This document shows, piece by piece, positions 18,703 to 26,766 of a stretch of 64,000 nucleotides of DNA. The notes under the pieces were generated by a model, which searched no databases, was not told where the DNA came from, and was given only the letters and a program-made list of their open reading frames with translations. Both the position numbers and the translations under genes were made by a program. Origin of the DNA: an uncultured Shimia sp. (GTDB lineage Bacteria; Pseudomonadota; Alphaproteobacteria; Rhodobacterales; Rhodobacteraceae). How positions within the stretch are numbered: position 1 is the stretch's first letter; every line of letters begins with the position of its first letter. The stretch is taken from assembly GCF_947493595.1 (NCBI RefSeq), contig NZ_CANLRL010000009.1:62001-126000 (forward strand), given 5' to 3'.

Positions 18703-19056
18703 ATGACCGGCTATCTGACCACTCATGTTCTGGACACCGCCCGTGGCTGCCCTGCTGAGGGCCTGAAAATTGATCTCTTCCGAATCGAAGGCGAGACCCG
18801 CACCAAACTCAAATCTTTGGTCACCAACGATGATGGCCGCACCGATGAACAAATCCTGCCAGCTGCGGAGTTCGCCATCGGTGAATATGAGCTGATCTTC
18901 CACGCCGGGGCTTACCTTGACGCCTGCGGCACCCCGCCGGAAGAACCGCGTTTCCTGAACATCGTGCCAATCCGCTTTGGCATGTCGGAGGCCTCGCACT
19001 ACCACGTGCCACTGCTGCTCTCGCCGTTTGGCTACTCCACCTATCGTGGCAGCTAA
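18703..19056 (+). CDS. uraH: 5-Hydroxyisourate hydrolase
   Basis: This transthyretin-like enzyme opens 5-hydroxyisourate, the product of urate oxidation, to OHCU. The 117-residue protein has the N-terminal [15 protein letters not shown] with His8 and the C-terminal signature [19 protein letters not shown], which distinguishes the hydrolase from transthyretin. The ATG at 18703 follows CAGGAG. It is followed by its own terminator and, 191 bp later, by puuD, which makes its substrate. OHCU decarboxylase and allantoinase genes are not in the window. Confidence 0.97.
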   Translation: MTGYLTTHVLDTARGCPAEGLKIDLFRIEGETRTKLKSLVTNDDGRTDEQILPAAEFAIGEYELIFHAGAYLDACGTPPEEPRFLNIVPIRFGMSEASHYHVPLLLSPFGYSTYRGS

Positions 19057-19080
19057 GGCTTTAGGGCAAAACAGTTTTGC

Positions 19081-19116
19081 AAAGGCGCGCTCTGGTTTCG
19101 GACGCGCCTTTTTTGT
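19081..19116 (+). terminator. Rho-independent terminator of uraH
   Basis: The 9 bp perfect stem AAAGGCGCG (19081-19089) with CGCGCCTTT (19103-19111) runs into a T-tract. Confidence 0.92.
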
Positions 19117-19247
19117 GTGCAGCCCAGCAGATAGTGTAGATTTTTCATTGTTCTGAAATTTTTGATACTGCTTGGCATTTAGAGGGAATTCCGAAAGAAA
19201 GCCCTGTCGCGTAGACTGATCAAAATTCGAATCTAGGGGAGACCGCC

Positions 19248-20483
19248 ATGTACGATATGGCTATTTTGTGGGACTGGATTGCGTTCTCGGTGCGCTGGCT
19301 ACACGTCATCACCGCCATGGCATGGATTGGCGCGTCGTTCTATTTCATCGCATTGGACCTGATGCTGAAACCGGCCAAACACCTGCCAGAAGGCGCATTT
19401 GGCGAAGAATGGGAAGTGCACGGCGGTGGCTTCTATCACACCGTGAAATACCTCGTGGCGCCGTCCGAAATGCCGGAGCACCTGACCTGGCACAAATGGC
19501 AGAGCTACACCACATGGCTCTCCGGCGCCGCGCTTTTGATGATTGTCTACTGGGTGGGTGGTGAGCTTTTCCTGCTGGACCCAACCAAAGCCGACTTGAC
19601 CCTGTTTCAGGGCATCCTGATCTCTGGTGGCTCCTTGACCATTGGCTGGTTGGCCTATGATTTCATGTGCAAATCCAAGCTCAGCGAGCAGCCAACCCTG
19701 CTGATGCTGCTGTTGTTTGCCATCCTTGTGGTGATGTCCTGGGGCTATAACCAGATCTTCACCGGCCGTGCCGCGCTGCTGCACCTTGGGGCTTTCACCG
19801 CCACCATCATGACCGCTAACGTGTTCTTCCAGATCATGCCCAATCAGCGCATCGTTGTGGATGATCTGAAAAACGGCCGCACGCCGGATGCCAAATACGG
19901 CAAGATCGCCAAGGTGCGCTCCACCCACAACAACTACCTGACCCTGCCGGTGGTGTTCCTGATGTTGTCCAACCATTACCCGCTGGCCTTCGCCACCGAG
20001 TATGCTTGGATCATCGCCAGCCTGATCTTCCTGACCGGTGTCACCATCCGCCATTACTTCAACACCATGCACCGCACCGGCAAAGGCCCGCTCTGGACCT
20101 GGTTGATTACTGCGCTGCTGATGGTGACCATCGCCTGGCTCTCCACCGCGCAGAGCGGCGAGACCTACGAGGAATCCGAGGCCCGTGAACTGACCGCCTA
20201 CGAGCAGAAGTTCGCCTCCGCCGAGGGGTTTGAAGACGCTTACTATGCGGTCACCGGAAACTGCTCAATGTGTCACGCCCGTGAGCCTTCTTGGGAGGGC
20301 TTGCACTGGGCCCCAAAAGGCGTGGTGCTGGAAACCGAAGCAGATGTGGCACGCCATGCTGAGCAGATTTATCTGCAAGCGGGCCGCACCCACGCCATGC
20401 CGCCCCCCAACGCGATCGAGATGGATCAGGAAAGCCGCAATTTGATTGTGGCCTGGATCAAGGAAGTGCGCCAAGGCGGCTGA
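19248..20483 (+). CDS. puuD: Urate hydroxylase PuuD (membrane protein with C-terminal cytochrome c)
   Basis: PuuD oxidises urate to 5-hydroxyisourate and is thought to pass electrons to its fused cytochrome c. The 411-residue protein starts with FSVRWLHVITAMAWIGASFYFI and has about eight membrane segments up to residue ~300. After residue 310 comes a soluble domain with the heme motif CSMCH at 339-343 and a later AMPPPNA methionine region that may give the sixth heme ligand. The ATG at 19248 follows AGGGGAGA. It replaces the soluble uricase in this pathway. UraH, upstream, takes the product. Confidence 0.95.
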   Translation: MYDMAILWDWIAFSVRWLHVITAMAWIGASFYFIALDLMLKPAKHLPEGAFGEEWEVHGGGFYHTVKYLVAPSEMPEHLTWHKWQSYTTWLSGAALLMIVYWVGGELFLLDPTKADLTLFQGILISGGSLTIGWLAYDFMCKSKLSEQPTLLMLLLFAILVVMSWGYNQIFTGRAALLHLGAFTATIMTANVFFQIMPNQRIVVDDLKNGRTPDAKYGKIAKVRSTHNNYLTLPVVFLMLSNHYPLAFATEYAWIIASLIFLTGVTIRHYFNTMHRTGKGPLWTWLITALLMVTIAWLSTAQSGETYEESEARELTAYEQKFASAEGFEDAYYAVTGNCSMCHAREPSWEGLHWAPKGVVLETEADVARHAEQIYLQAGRTHAMPPPNAIEMDQESRNLIVAWIKEVRQGG

Positions 20484-20515
20484 CACAGGGGGCAAGCCGT
20501 TCCGTTGCAAAAGAT

Positions 20516-20538
20516 GGGCGTCACAGGCGCCCTTTTTC
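20516..20538 (+). terminator. Terminator of puuD
   Basis: GGGCG (20516-20520) pairs with CGCCC (20528-20532), followed by TTTTTC. It lies between the convergent puuD and PAS-like genes. Confidence 0.7.
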
Positions 20539-20544
20539 TAACAA

Positions 20545-21066
20545 TCAGGACTGCGTCCCGTTTCGCCGATGTCCAGGGAAATCAACCACTTCTCCATAGT
20601 CGGCCGGCTTTAGAACCACGCCCACCATCACAAACTCCACCGTATGTCGGTCTCCACTTATTGGTAGGTAAAGCTCGGACGTGCTGTGATAGTTTTTGAG
20701 CGGACCTGTGTAGGGCAGGGTGATGTTCAGCGGGAAGGGCTCTGTTGCAGCCCGCACAAACGCGCTCCACATCTTGGAGCCTGGGCCCTTGCCAATGTGA
20801 TCGGATAGCCAGGTTCCCGTGAAGGTTTTGCTCAGCGTTTTGTTGAGCTTGCTGCGCACATAGAGCCCTTTGAAGTCGACAGGCTCCCCGGTGTGGGACC
20901 GCAAAATCTCATAAATTGACAGGATACTGGGCGGGGCTTGCAGGAAAGGTAGCCCAATGTTTTTGAGTTGTGGCAGCGGCGCGGCCGTTGCCGCGGATCG
21001 CCACAGAAAATACAGCTGCTTAAGCTCTGGCTCGAGCGTCGCGACCGAAAAGGTATTGGTGTTCAT
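20545..21066 (-). CDS. PAS_5-like sensory domain protein (tentative)
   Basis: The 173-residue soluble protein has no membrane segment or signal peptide. The N-terminal LKQLYFLWRSAATAAPLPQLKNI resembles the opening of alphaproteobacterial PAS_5 proteins (an LYxYWxxLR-type motif). The middle FKGLYVRSKLNKTLSKTFTGTWLSDHI fits the following PAS core strand and helix, and a final strand HTVEFVMVGVVLK is also compatible. No output domain is visible. The start at 21066 gives MNTNTFSVATLE; an extra 19 Gln/Arg-rich residues are possible upstream. The gene stands alone between puuD and the sialic acid locus. The family call is by eye and could be wrong. Confidence 0.5.
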   Translation of the reverse strand: MNTNTFSVATLEPELKQLYFLWRSAATAAPLPQLKNIGLPFLQAPPSILSIYEILRSHTGEPVDFKGLYVRSKLNKTLSKTFTGTWLSDHIGKGPGSKMWSAFVRAATEPFPLNITLPYTGPLKNYHSTSELYLPISGDRHTVEFVMVGVVLKPADYGEVVDFPGHRRNGTQS

Positions 21067-21367
21067 TACGCGTTGTCTCTGCTGATCGATCCTTTTTTGT
21101 TGCTGTCCCCTTTTGCCCTTCAAAACGTCAGGCGCGCGCGTTCTACTCCTTGCAACTATGATTCAGCGTATCACATAATTGCCGGGTTGGCTGTGTTTGC
21201 GCGGTAAACATGGGTGAAATATACGTGACTATTCTTAGGGTTCCTGTGACTGCACCGCGCAGTCACAAAACTCTGTTTGATTGAGGCAAGCACAAAAACA
21301 GCGCCTTGGAGGAGGGGGCAGGCGGCATCAAATGTGCCGCCCTTGTATGGTTCATGAGGCTTGCGCT
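21067..21367. other. Gene-free gap with two hairpins
   Basis: No gene is visible here. GTGACTGC (21246-21253) pairs with GCAGTCAC (21259-21266), and GGCGGCA (21321-21327) pairs with TGCCGCC (21335-21341). Both are perfect and lie downstream of nanA on its strand. Neither has a long T-tract, so they may be terminators helped by other factors or mRNA 3' end structures. Confidence 0.55.
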
Positions 21368-22264
21368 TTAGGACAACCAGCTTTGAACTGGCGCGGATTG
21401 CAAAAAGGCACCGATGCGTTCTTCCGTCTTTGTGTCCAGTTCAATGAGGGGCCCTCGTGCAAAGCCTGCGTCGACTCCGATGGATCTCAGCGCAGCCTTG
21501 ACCCCAGGTATCACGCCTGTTTCCAAAAGAACTTCGACGAAGCGCTGAGAGATGTCCTGAAGTTCCTGCGCTTGGCGCAAATCGGATGCCAGCACACTTT
21601 TGTTGAGCTCGACATATAGCTTGCCGAACACATTGTATGTTGTGCCAATTCCGCCATCACAGCCCAAAGCCGCCGCGCCAGCGAAGATTTCGTCAAACCC
21701 AAAGAAGTAGGTCTTGTCCGGCCGGCTTCGGCGCAACATTGACAGTTTGAAGAGGTCGGTGGAGGTGAATTTGATCCCGGCGACATTGGGCAAATCCAGC
21801 AGACGTTGCAGCAATGCAAGCGGCAGCGGCCGCCCGGTGCGCACCGGCACCTCGTAGACAATCAGCGGCAGAGAAGTCGCGGCGGCAAGCTCTGCGTAGT
21901 AGTGAAAGATTTCTTCATCGGAAAACGGGTAGGAGTGCGGTGGCAGCGCCGACAGGGCCGCAAACCCAAAGGTTTCGGCGGATTTTGCCAAGGCGATGGA
22001 ATCACGGGTGTTGGGTTGCCCAACATGTGCGATCACCTGTGCGTTTTGCGCGTCCGGGAGTCCCGCAATGACTGCCTGCTGCGCCAACAGCTCGTCCGTG
22101 GACATCAATCCCGACTCGCCACTGCTGCCTCCGATGTAAATGCCCTGCAGGCCCTGCCGCAGAACATACTCCGTGATTGCCGTCTGTCTGCCTGCATCAA
22201 AGGCGCCGCTGTCAGAAAAGCCCGTCAACAGTGCGGCATACATGCCCTCAAGTGATTTACCCAT
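21368..22264 (-). CDS. nanA: N-acetylneuraminate lyase
   Basis: NanA splits sialic acid (Neu5Ac) into N-acetylmannosamine and pyruvate. The 298-residue DHDPS-superfamily protein has the carboxylate-binding GSSGES loop at 46-51, Tyr137 and the Schiff-base Lys165 (YEVP and GIKFTSTD). These fall at the same numbers as in E. coli NanA. The start at 22264 follows AGGAAA. The gene faces the rightward nanR-sia-nan-nag run across a regulatory gap of about 220 bp. It lacks an adjacent esterase or mutarotase gene. Confidence 0.9.
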   Translation of the reverse strand: MGKSLEGMYAALLTGFSDSGAFDAGRQTAITEYVLRQGLQGIYIGGSSGESGLMSTDELLAQQAVIAGLPDAQNAQVIAHVGQPNTRDSIALAKSAETFGFAALSALPPHSYPFSDEEIFHYYAELAAATSLPLIVYEVPVRTGRPLPLALLQRLLDLPNVAGIKFTSTDLFKLSMLRRSRPDKTYFFGFDEIFAGAAALGCDGGIGTTYNVFGKLYVELNKSVLASDLRQAQELQDISQRFVEVLLETGVIPGVKAALRSIGVDAGFARGPLIELDTKTEERIGAFLQSAPVQSWLS

Positions 22265-22330
22265 AATTTCCTCACGATTGCTTCGCGTTCAAGGGGGAGG
22301 TCTGACATCCCCGCTGACTCCATATTGGCT

Positions 22331-22399
22331 TTTTGGTATCCCAAATGGAACTTTTGGTAAAGTATGGTTTGACAAAAAATAGTTTTGGAAATACCAAAT
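22331..22399. promoter_or_regulatory. Candidate NanR operator region with GGTAT-type repeats
   Basis: TTTGGTAT (22332-22339) and its exact reverse complement ATACCAAA (22391-22398) flank a third TTTTGGTAA (22352-22360). Two of these sit in short dyads, TTTGG-TATC-CCAAA (22332-22345) and TTTGG-AAATA-CCAAA (22384-22398). E. coli NanR, a related GntR/FadR regulator, binds GGTATA repeats, so the motif and position agree. The sites lie between divergent nanA and nanR and could control both directions. Confidence 0.65.
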
Positions 22400-22486
22400 G
22401 AGGCAAGTTGATAGCTCAGGTGGTGGTTTGCAGATCCTTTTGTTAGGTCTTTTGCCCAATGACCCACCAAGCTCAGGAGAATTGGA

Positions 22487-23236
22487 ATGTCGCCGGAATT
22501 GGAAATGCGAAACGACACCCCCAAGCGAACCGCCGCCCGGATCGCCGAGTCGATCATTGCGCAGATAAAAGATGGAACATTGTCAGTTGGCGATGCAGTG
22601 CCAACTGAGCGTGAGTTATGTGACCAGTTTTCAACCTCCCGCCCCACCGTGCGGGAAGCCTTGTCCAATCTGCACATGCGCGGGTTTCTTTCGACCGGCA
22701 CGGGGAAACGCCCCCGGGTCACAACGCCGTCCTTGGAGGATGTGTTTACGCTGGCTGGCGACCACATTCGCGAAATTCTCGGGAATGCTGAAAGTGCGGC
22801 GCATCTGGAGCAAATGCGTCAGTTTATCGAAGCTGGCGCCGTGCGGGTTGCCGCCGAAAACGCGTCCAATATCCAAGTGGCCAAAATGCAGGCCGCTCTG
22901 GAAAAGAACCTGGAATCGGTGGGTACAGATGCCTTTCCGGCCACAGATATTGCGTTTCACCGCTCCATTGTCGCGGTTGTGGGCAACCCGATCATTTTGA
23001 AGCTGCACGACATGTTTGTGAGCACGATGTTGGCGCATCGCCCCAATTCCCCAAGCCCGCGCCATATGGATGCGTTGGTCTATGAAGAACATCGCGCGAT
23101 CTATGAGGCGGTGCTCAACGGGGATGTCGTCACCGCAACCAAGCAAATGGATGGCCACCTTGAGCGATCTTATCGGTCGCGACTGGCAGCGCCAAAATCG
23201 CTGCAGAGTGAGACCCAATCAATCGAGGAAGCCTAA
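22487..23236 (+). CDS. nanR: GntR/FadR-family regulator of sialic acid catabolism
   Basis: The 249-residue protein has a winged helix at about 12-80 (RIAESIIAQIKDGTLSVGDAVPTERELCDQFSTSRPTVREALSNLHMRGFL) and an all-helical FadR-type effector domain with the metal or ligand residues seen in DIAFHRSIV and EEHRAIYEAVLNGD. The ATG at 22487 follows CAGGAGA. It is the first gene of a rightward cluster for sialic acid uptake and breakdown and is probably autoregulated through the GGTAT sites upstream. The symbol is given by context; similarity to E. coli NanR is general, not close. Confidence 0.8.
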   Translation: MSPELEMRNDTPKRTAARIAESIIAQIKDGTLSVGDAVPTERELCDQFSTSRPTVREALSNLHMRGFLSTGTGKRPRVTTPSLEDVFTLAGDHIREILGNAESAAHLEQMRQFIEAGAVRVAAENASNIQVAKMQAALEKNLESVGTDAFPATDIAFHRSIVAVVGNPIILKLHDMFVSTMLAHRPNSPSPRHMDALVYEEHRAIYEAVLNGDVVTATKQMDGHLERSYRSRLAAPKSLQSETQSIEEA

Positions 23237-23282
23237 CACAAAGCGGCGTTAAGCCGTGAACAAACAGCAAGGAGGATATGAG

Positions 23283-24242
23283 ATGCTGAATAAACTAATC
23301 ACCGGGACGGTTGTCTCTCTTTTGATGTCAGGGGCGGCTTTTGCCGAAAAAACACTGACGTTTGGTATGCAGGACAATGAAGTGTCCAACGTGTACCAGG
23401 GCGCGCTCGCATTTAAAGATGAGCTTGAAAAAGTGTCCGGCGGCGAGATGACAGTCAATCTCTTCCCATCCTCTTCTCTTGGTGATTTCAAAGCCATGGT
23501 GGCGCAGGTTCAAGCCGGCGAGCTGGACATGGTGATGACCGGTTATCCGGACATGTCCTATATCATTCCTGAGTTGAAGCTGGTTGGCGCGCCTTATGTG
23601 GTCGACAGCTTTGATCACCTGCAAGAAATTGTGGCCGGCCCCTGGGGGCAGGACATGGCGACAAAGATGAATGAAGCCAACATTCATCTGCTGGATGTCT
23701 GGTACTACGGCACACGTCAAACCACTTCAAACCGTGCGATCAATTCGTTGGATGACATGGCAGGCCTGCGGTTGCGCACGCCAAACGTGCCGTTCCTGAT
23801 CGCCTATGCGAAAAACACCGGCGCGACACCGGCCCCAGTTGCTTTTGCGGAAGTCTATCTTGCGTTGCAAACCAATCAGGTCGACGCGGAAGAAAATCCG
23901 CTGCCAACCATCGAAGCGATGAAGTTCTATGAGGTGCAAAGCCACATCGCGATGACCAATCACTTCATTGCGTCGGGCGCCATTCAGATTGGCACTTCCA
24001 CCTGGGGCAACCTTTCCGATGAAGAAAAAGGCTGGGTTCAGGCCGCTGTTGCCAAAGGTGGCGAGGTGTCAGACAGCCTGACATTTGAAGCCGAAGCCAA
24101 GCTGGTGGACACGTTCAAAGAGCGTGGTTTGACCATCACCGAACCTGACACAACCCCATTCCGTGCGGCGATGAAGCCGTATTACGATGAGTTGGAAGGT
24201 GAGTTTGGCGCGGGCGCAATCGCAAAAGTGCGCGGCGAGTAA
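23283..24242 (+). CDS. siaP: TRAP transporter periplasmic sialic acid-binding protein
   Basis: The 319-residue DctP-family substrate-binding protein has a signal peptide ending in GAAFA-E near residue 21, and the GLRLRTPNVPFLIAYAKNTGATPAPVAFAEVYLALQTNQVDAEENPL region that holds the conserved carboxylate-binding Arg. It captures the substrate in the periplasm for SiaQM. The ATG at 23283 was chosen over a GTG at 23256 because AAGGAGG falls at ideal spacing and the signal peptide then starts correctly. The substrate is inferred from the nan/nag neighbours. Confidence 0.88.
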   Translation: MLNKLITGTVVSLLMSGAAFAEKTLTFGMQDNEVSNVYQGALAFKDELEKVSGGEMTVNLFPSSSLGDFKAMVAQVQAGELDMVMTGYPDMSYIIPELKLVGAPYVVDSFDHLQEIVAGPWGQDMATKMNEANIHLLDVWYYGTRQTTSNRAINSLDDMAGLRLRTPNVPFLIAYAKNTGATPAPVAFAEVYLALQTNQVDAEENPLPTIEAMKFYEVQSHIAMTNHFIASGAIQIGTSTWGNLSDEEKGWVQAAVAKGGEVSDSLTFEAEAKLVDTFKERGLTITEPDTTPFRAAMKPYYDELEGEFGAGAIAKVRGE

Positions 24243-24259
24243 GCCACGAAAAGCTGTTG

Positions 24260-24283
24260 GGGGAGGCTGCGACGCCTCCTCCA
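24260..24283 (+). promoter_or_regulatory. Intercistronic stem-loop after siaP
   Basis: GGGGGAGGC (24260-24268) pairs with GCCTCCTCC (24275-24283) with one wobble and a six-base loop; there is no T-tract. Such hairpins after binding-protein genes often stabilise the upstream mRNA, giving more SiaP than SiaQM. Confidence 0.6.
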
Positions 24284-24308
24284 ATTCTCTACTCTTGGGG
24301 CGGAAAGA

Positions 24309-24785
24309 ATGAAAAGAAAATACGGTTTTGAAGCCTCTGTGGCCTCCGTTTTGTTTATCGTTCTGTTTTTTGTCATGGTGTTGCAGATTGTTGGGCGGAC
24401 CAATTTGGTGGTTGGGCCAATTTGGACTGAGGAGCTTGCACGTTGGCTTTGGGTCTGGATGGCCCTGATTGGCATTGGCACGGTTGAGCGGGACGACGCG
24501 CATTTGCGCATGGGCTTCCTGATGGACCTTCTGCCGGCAATTGTTCAGAAAACCTGGGCGATCCTTGTCGACATTGTCTACATCGCCTTGGCCAGTCATC
24601 TGGTCTGGATTGCCTACAAAACAATCCTGCGCACATGGAACAATGAAACGGTGACGTTGCCGACAACGGATGCGGTTCTCTACGCCTCCGCCTTTGTGGC
24701 GCTGGTGTTGATCGTGCACCGCATTTTCTGGCGCCTGCTCCAAAACATCACGTCATTCAAATCAGTCGAACAAGAGGGGGCCTGA
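24309..24785 (+). CDS. siaQ: TRAP transporter small membrane subunit
   Basis: The 158-residue DctQ-type protein has four membrane segments and the family motif GPIWTEELARWLWVWMALIG at about 37-56. It pairs with the large subunit encoded three bases downstream to form the Na+-driven permease for the SiaP ligand. The gene starts 66 bp after siaP, behind a stem-loop, and is otherwise tightly packed with siaM. Confidence 0.88.
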   Translation: MKRKYGFEASVASVLFIVLFFVMVLQIVGRTNLVVGPIWTEELARWLWVWMALIGIGTVERDDAHLRMGFLMDLLPAIVQKTWAILVDIVYIALASHLVWIAYKTILRTWNNETVTLPTTDAVLYASAFVALVLIVHRIFWRLLQNITSFKSVEQEGA

Positions 24786-24787
24786 AC

Positions 24788-26062
24788 ATGGTGCTGTTAT
24801 GTGTTGTTGTGGGCTGGCTCCTGCTGGTCCTGCTGAATGTCCCAATTGGCATTGGCATGATTTTTGTGTCGATGGGCTACTTCTATTATTCCGGCCTTGG
24901 CCTAACTTTTGCCGCCCAACGCATGGTGGACGGGCTTAACAGCTTTCCCATGTTGGCGGTGCCGCTGTTCATTCTGGCCGCGGCCATTTTGAACTCCGCC
25001 GGGATCACACATCACCTGTTTGGCTTTGCCCGTGCCTTGGTTGGGCACATCACAGGTGGTCTGGGCCATGTGAATGTTCTGGCCTCTCTGTTTTTCTCGG
25101 GCATGTCGGGGTCCGCAATTGCCGACGCCGGGGGGCTTGGCAAAATGGAAATCGAAGCCATGCGCGAAGCCGGTTATGACGATGAGTTCTCCGGTTCCGT
25201 CACCGCGGCGTCGTCGATGATTGGTCCGCTTGTGCCGCCCTCCATCACAATGGTTTTGTATGGGGTGATTTCCAACACATCCATTGGACAGCTCTTTCTG
25301 GGCGGCATTGTGCCGGGCGTTATGTGTGCCGGGGCCCTGATGTGCATGGTCTATTTTATTGCCCGCAAGCGTGAATACCCGACGGACCCAGTGAAGCCCG
25401 CCGGCGAGATCACAGGCATGTTTGTGAAGTCGCTCCCTGCCTTGCTTACACCTGTTGTCATCGTCGGCGGCATTTTCTCCGGGTATTTCTCGCCAACCGA
25501 AGCCGCTGCCATCACCGTGCTGTATGCCATCCTGATCGACCTGCTGTTTTACCGCGAACTCACGTTCCGGCGGCTGTGGGATGCGATTTACGACACCACG
25601 GTGACCTCGTCTGCGATCGCTACGATCATCGCAGGTGTTGGATTGCTGGGGTGGGTTCTGGCGCGCGAACAAGCGCCACAGCAACTGGCCAGCCTGTTTC
25701 TGGCGATCGCAGACAGTAAGTTGACGTTTCTGATCGCGGTGAACCTCATGATTTTTGTGCTGGGTGCCTTCATCGAGTCTCTGGTGATCCTGCTTGTGGT
25801 GGTGCCCATTTTGGTGCCCGTGGCGTTGGGCTTTGGCGTTGATCCGGTGCACTTCGGCATCATCGTGGTGCTTAACCTGATGATCTCGATCCTGACCCCG
25901 CCCATGGGGATGGCTCTGTTTGTTGTCGCCCAGGTGGGGGAGATTCCCTATCAGCGCCTGGCCAAAGCCATTCTGCCATGGCTGTTGCCGCCGCTGATTG
26001 TGCTGGTCTTGGTGTGTACCTTCCCAATTCTGGCCACCGGCCTGCCAAGTCTGATGAGGTAG
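24788..26062 (+). CDS. siaM: TRAP transporter large membrane subunit
   Basis: The 424-residue DctM-type protein has about 12 hydrophobic segments and family signatures: FPMLAVPLFILAAAILN, LASLFFSGMSGSAIADAGGLGKMEIEAM, GPLVPPSITMVLYG, FSPTEAAAITVLYA and LTPPMGMALFVV. It forms the transport channel with SiaQ. Unlike Haemophilus, Q and M are separate here. The stop is followed after two bases by nanE, so translation is coupled. Confidence 0.9.
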   Translation: MVLLCVVVGWLLLVLLNVPIGIGMIFVSMGYFYYSGLGLTFAAQRMVDGLNSFPMLAVPLFILAAAILNSAGITHHLFGFARALVGHITGGLGHVNVLASLFFSGMSGSAIADAGGLGKMEIEAMREAGYDDEFSGSVTAASSMIGPLVPPSITMVLYGVISNTSIGQLFLGGIVPGVMCAGALMCMVYFIARKREYPTDPVKPAGEITGMFVKSLPALLTPVVIVGGIFSGYFSPTEAAAITVLYAILIDLLFYRELTFRRLWDAIYDTTVTSSAIATIIAGVGLLGWVLAREQAPQQLASLFLAIADSKLTFLIAVNLMIFVLGAFIESLVILLVVVPILVPVALGFGVDPVHFGIIVVLNLMISILTPPMGMALFVVAQVGEIPYQRLAKAILPWLLPPLIVLVLVCTFPILATGLPSLMR

Positions 26063-26064
26063 GC

Positions 26065-26766
26065 ATGACGATACTGAAACAGCTACAAAACGGTTTGGTG
26101 GTGTCATGCCAGCCGGTGGATGACGGCCCGATGGACCGCCCCGATATCATATTGGCCATGGCCCAAGCAGCCATTGCCGGCGGGGCTGTTGGCGTGCGCA
26201 TCGAGGGCGCGGACAATGTGGCGGCTGTGCGGGCCGGTGTCACACAGCCGATCATTGGCATTGTGAAACGCGACTTGGATGACAGTTTGGTGCGCATCAC
26301 GCCGTGGGTGCAAGACGTCGTGGATTTGGCGCAGGCAGGCGCCGATGTGATTGCCTATGACGCAACAGACCGCGTGCGGCCCACTGCCTGCGCGGAACTT
26401 GTGCGGGAAATCTTAGCGCGGGGATGCCTTGCGATGGCTGATTGCGCCACAATGGCGGATGCCCAAGCTGCCGTCGCAGATGGCGCGCGCATTCTTGGGT
26501 CCACCTTGTCGGGGTACACGCTCGAGACCGAAGGCGACAACACGTCTCCAGACCTCAAATTTGTGACGGAGTTACGCGCTTTGGAGCGGTTTGTGATGGC
26601 GGAAGGGCGCTATGACACACCGCAATGGGCGCGGATGGCGCTGGACGCCGGCGCGGATTGCGTGACTGTCGGCACGGTTCTCACGCGTCTGGAAGTGAAC
26701 ACCGCCAAATTTTATGAAGCTCTGCCAAAGCGGGATGTAGGCAATGGTGATGTGCGCGTTGGCTGA
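26065..26766 (+). CDS. nanE: N-acetylmannosamine-6-phosphate 2-epimerase
   Basis: NanE converts ManNAc-6-P to GlcNAc-6-P. The 233-residue TIM-barrel protein begins LKQLQNGLVVSCQP and has GAVGVRIEG, PIIGIVKRDLDDSLVRITPW, GADVIAYDATDRVRP, MADCATMADAQAAVADGARILGSTLSGYT and GADCVTVGTVLTR, all NanE signatures. The ATG at 26065 follows GAGGTAGG and lies two bases after siaM. Its 3' end overlaps nanK by 23 bases. Confidence 0.95.
   Translation: MTILKQLQNGLVVSCQPVDDGPMDRPDIILAMAQAAIAGGAVGVRIEGADNVAAVRAGVTQPIIGIVKRDLDDSLVRITPWVQDVVDLAQAGADVIAYDATDRVRPTACAELVREILARGCLAMADCATMADAQAAVADGARILGSTLSGYTLETEGDNTSPDLKFVTELRALERFVMAEGRYDTPQWARMALDAGADCVTVGTVLTRLEVNTAKFYEALPKRDVGNGDVRVG

Noticed and set aside
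24902-26107. 401-codon minus-strand frame across siaM
   Set aside because: Shadow of a membrane protein gene; the His and Gln-rich product is typical of antisense frames.
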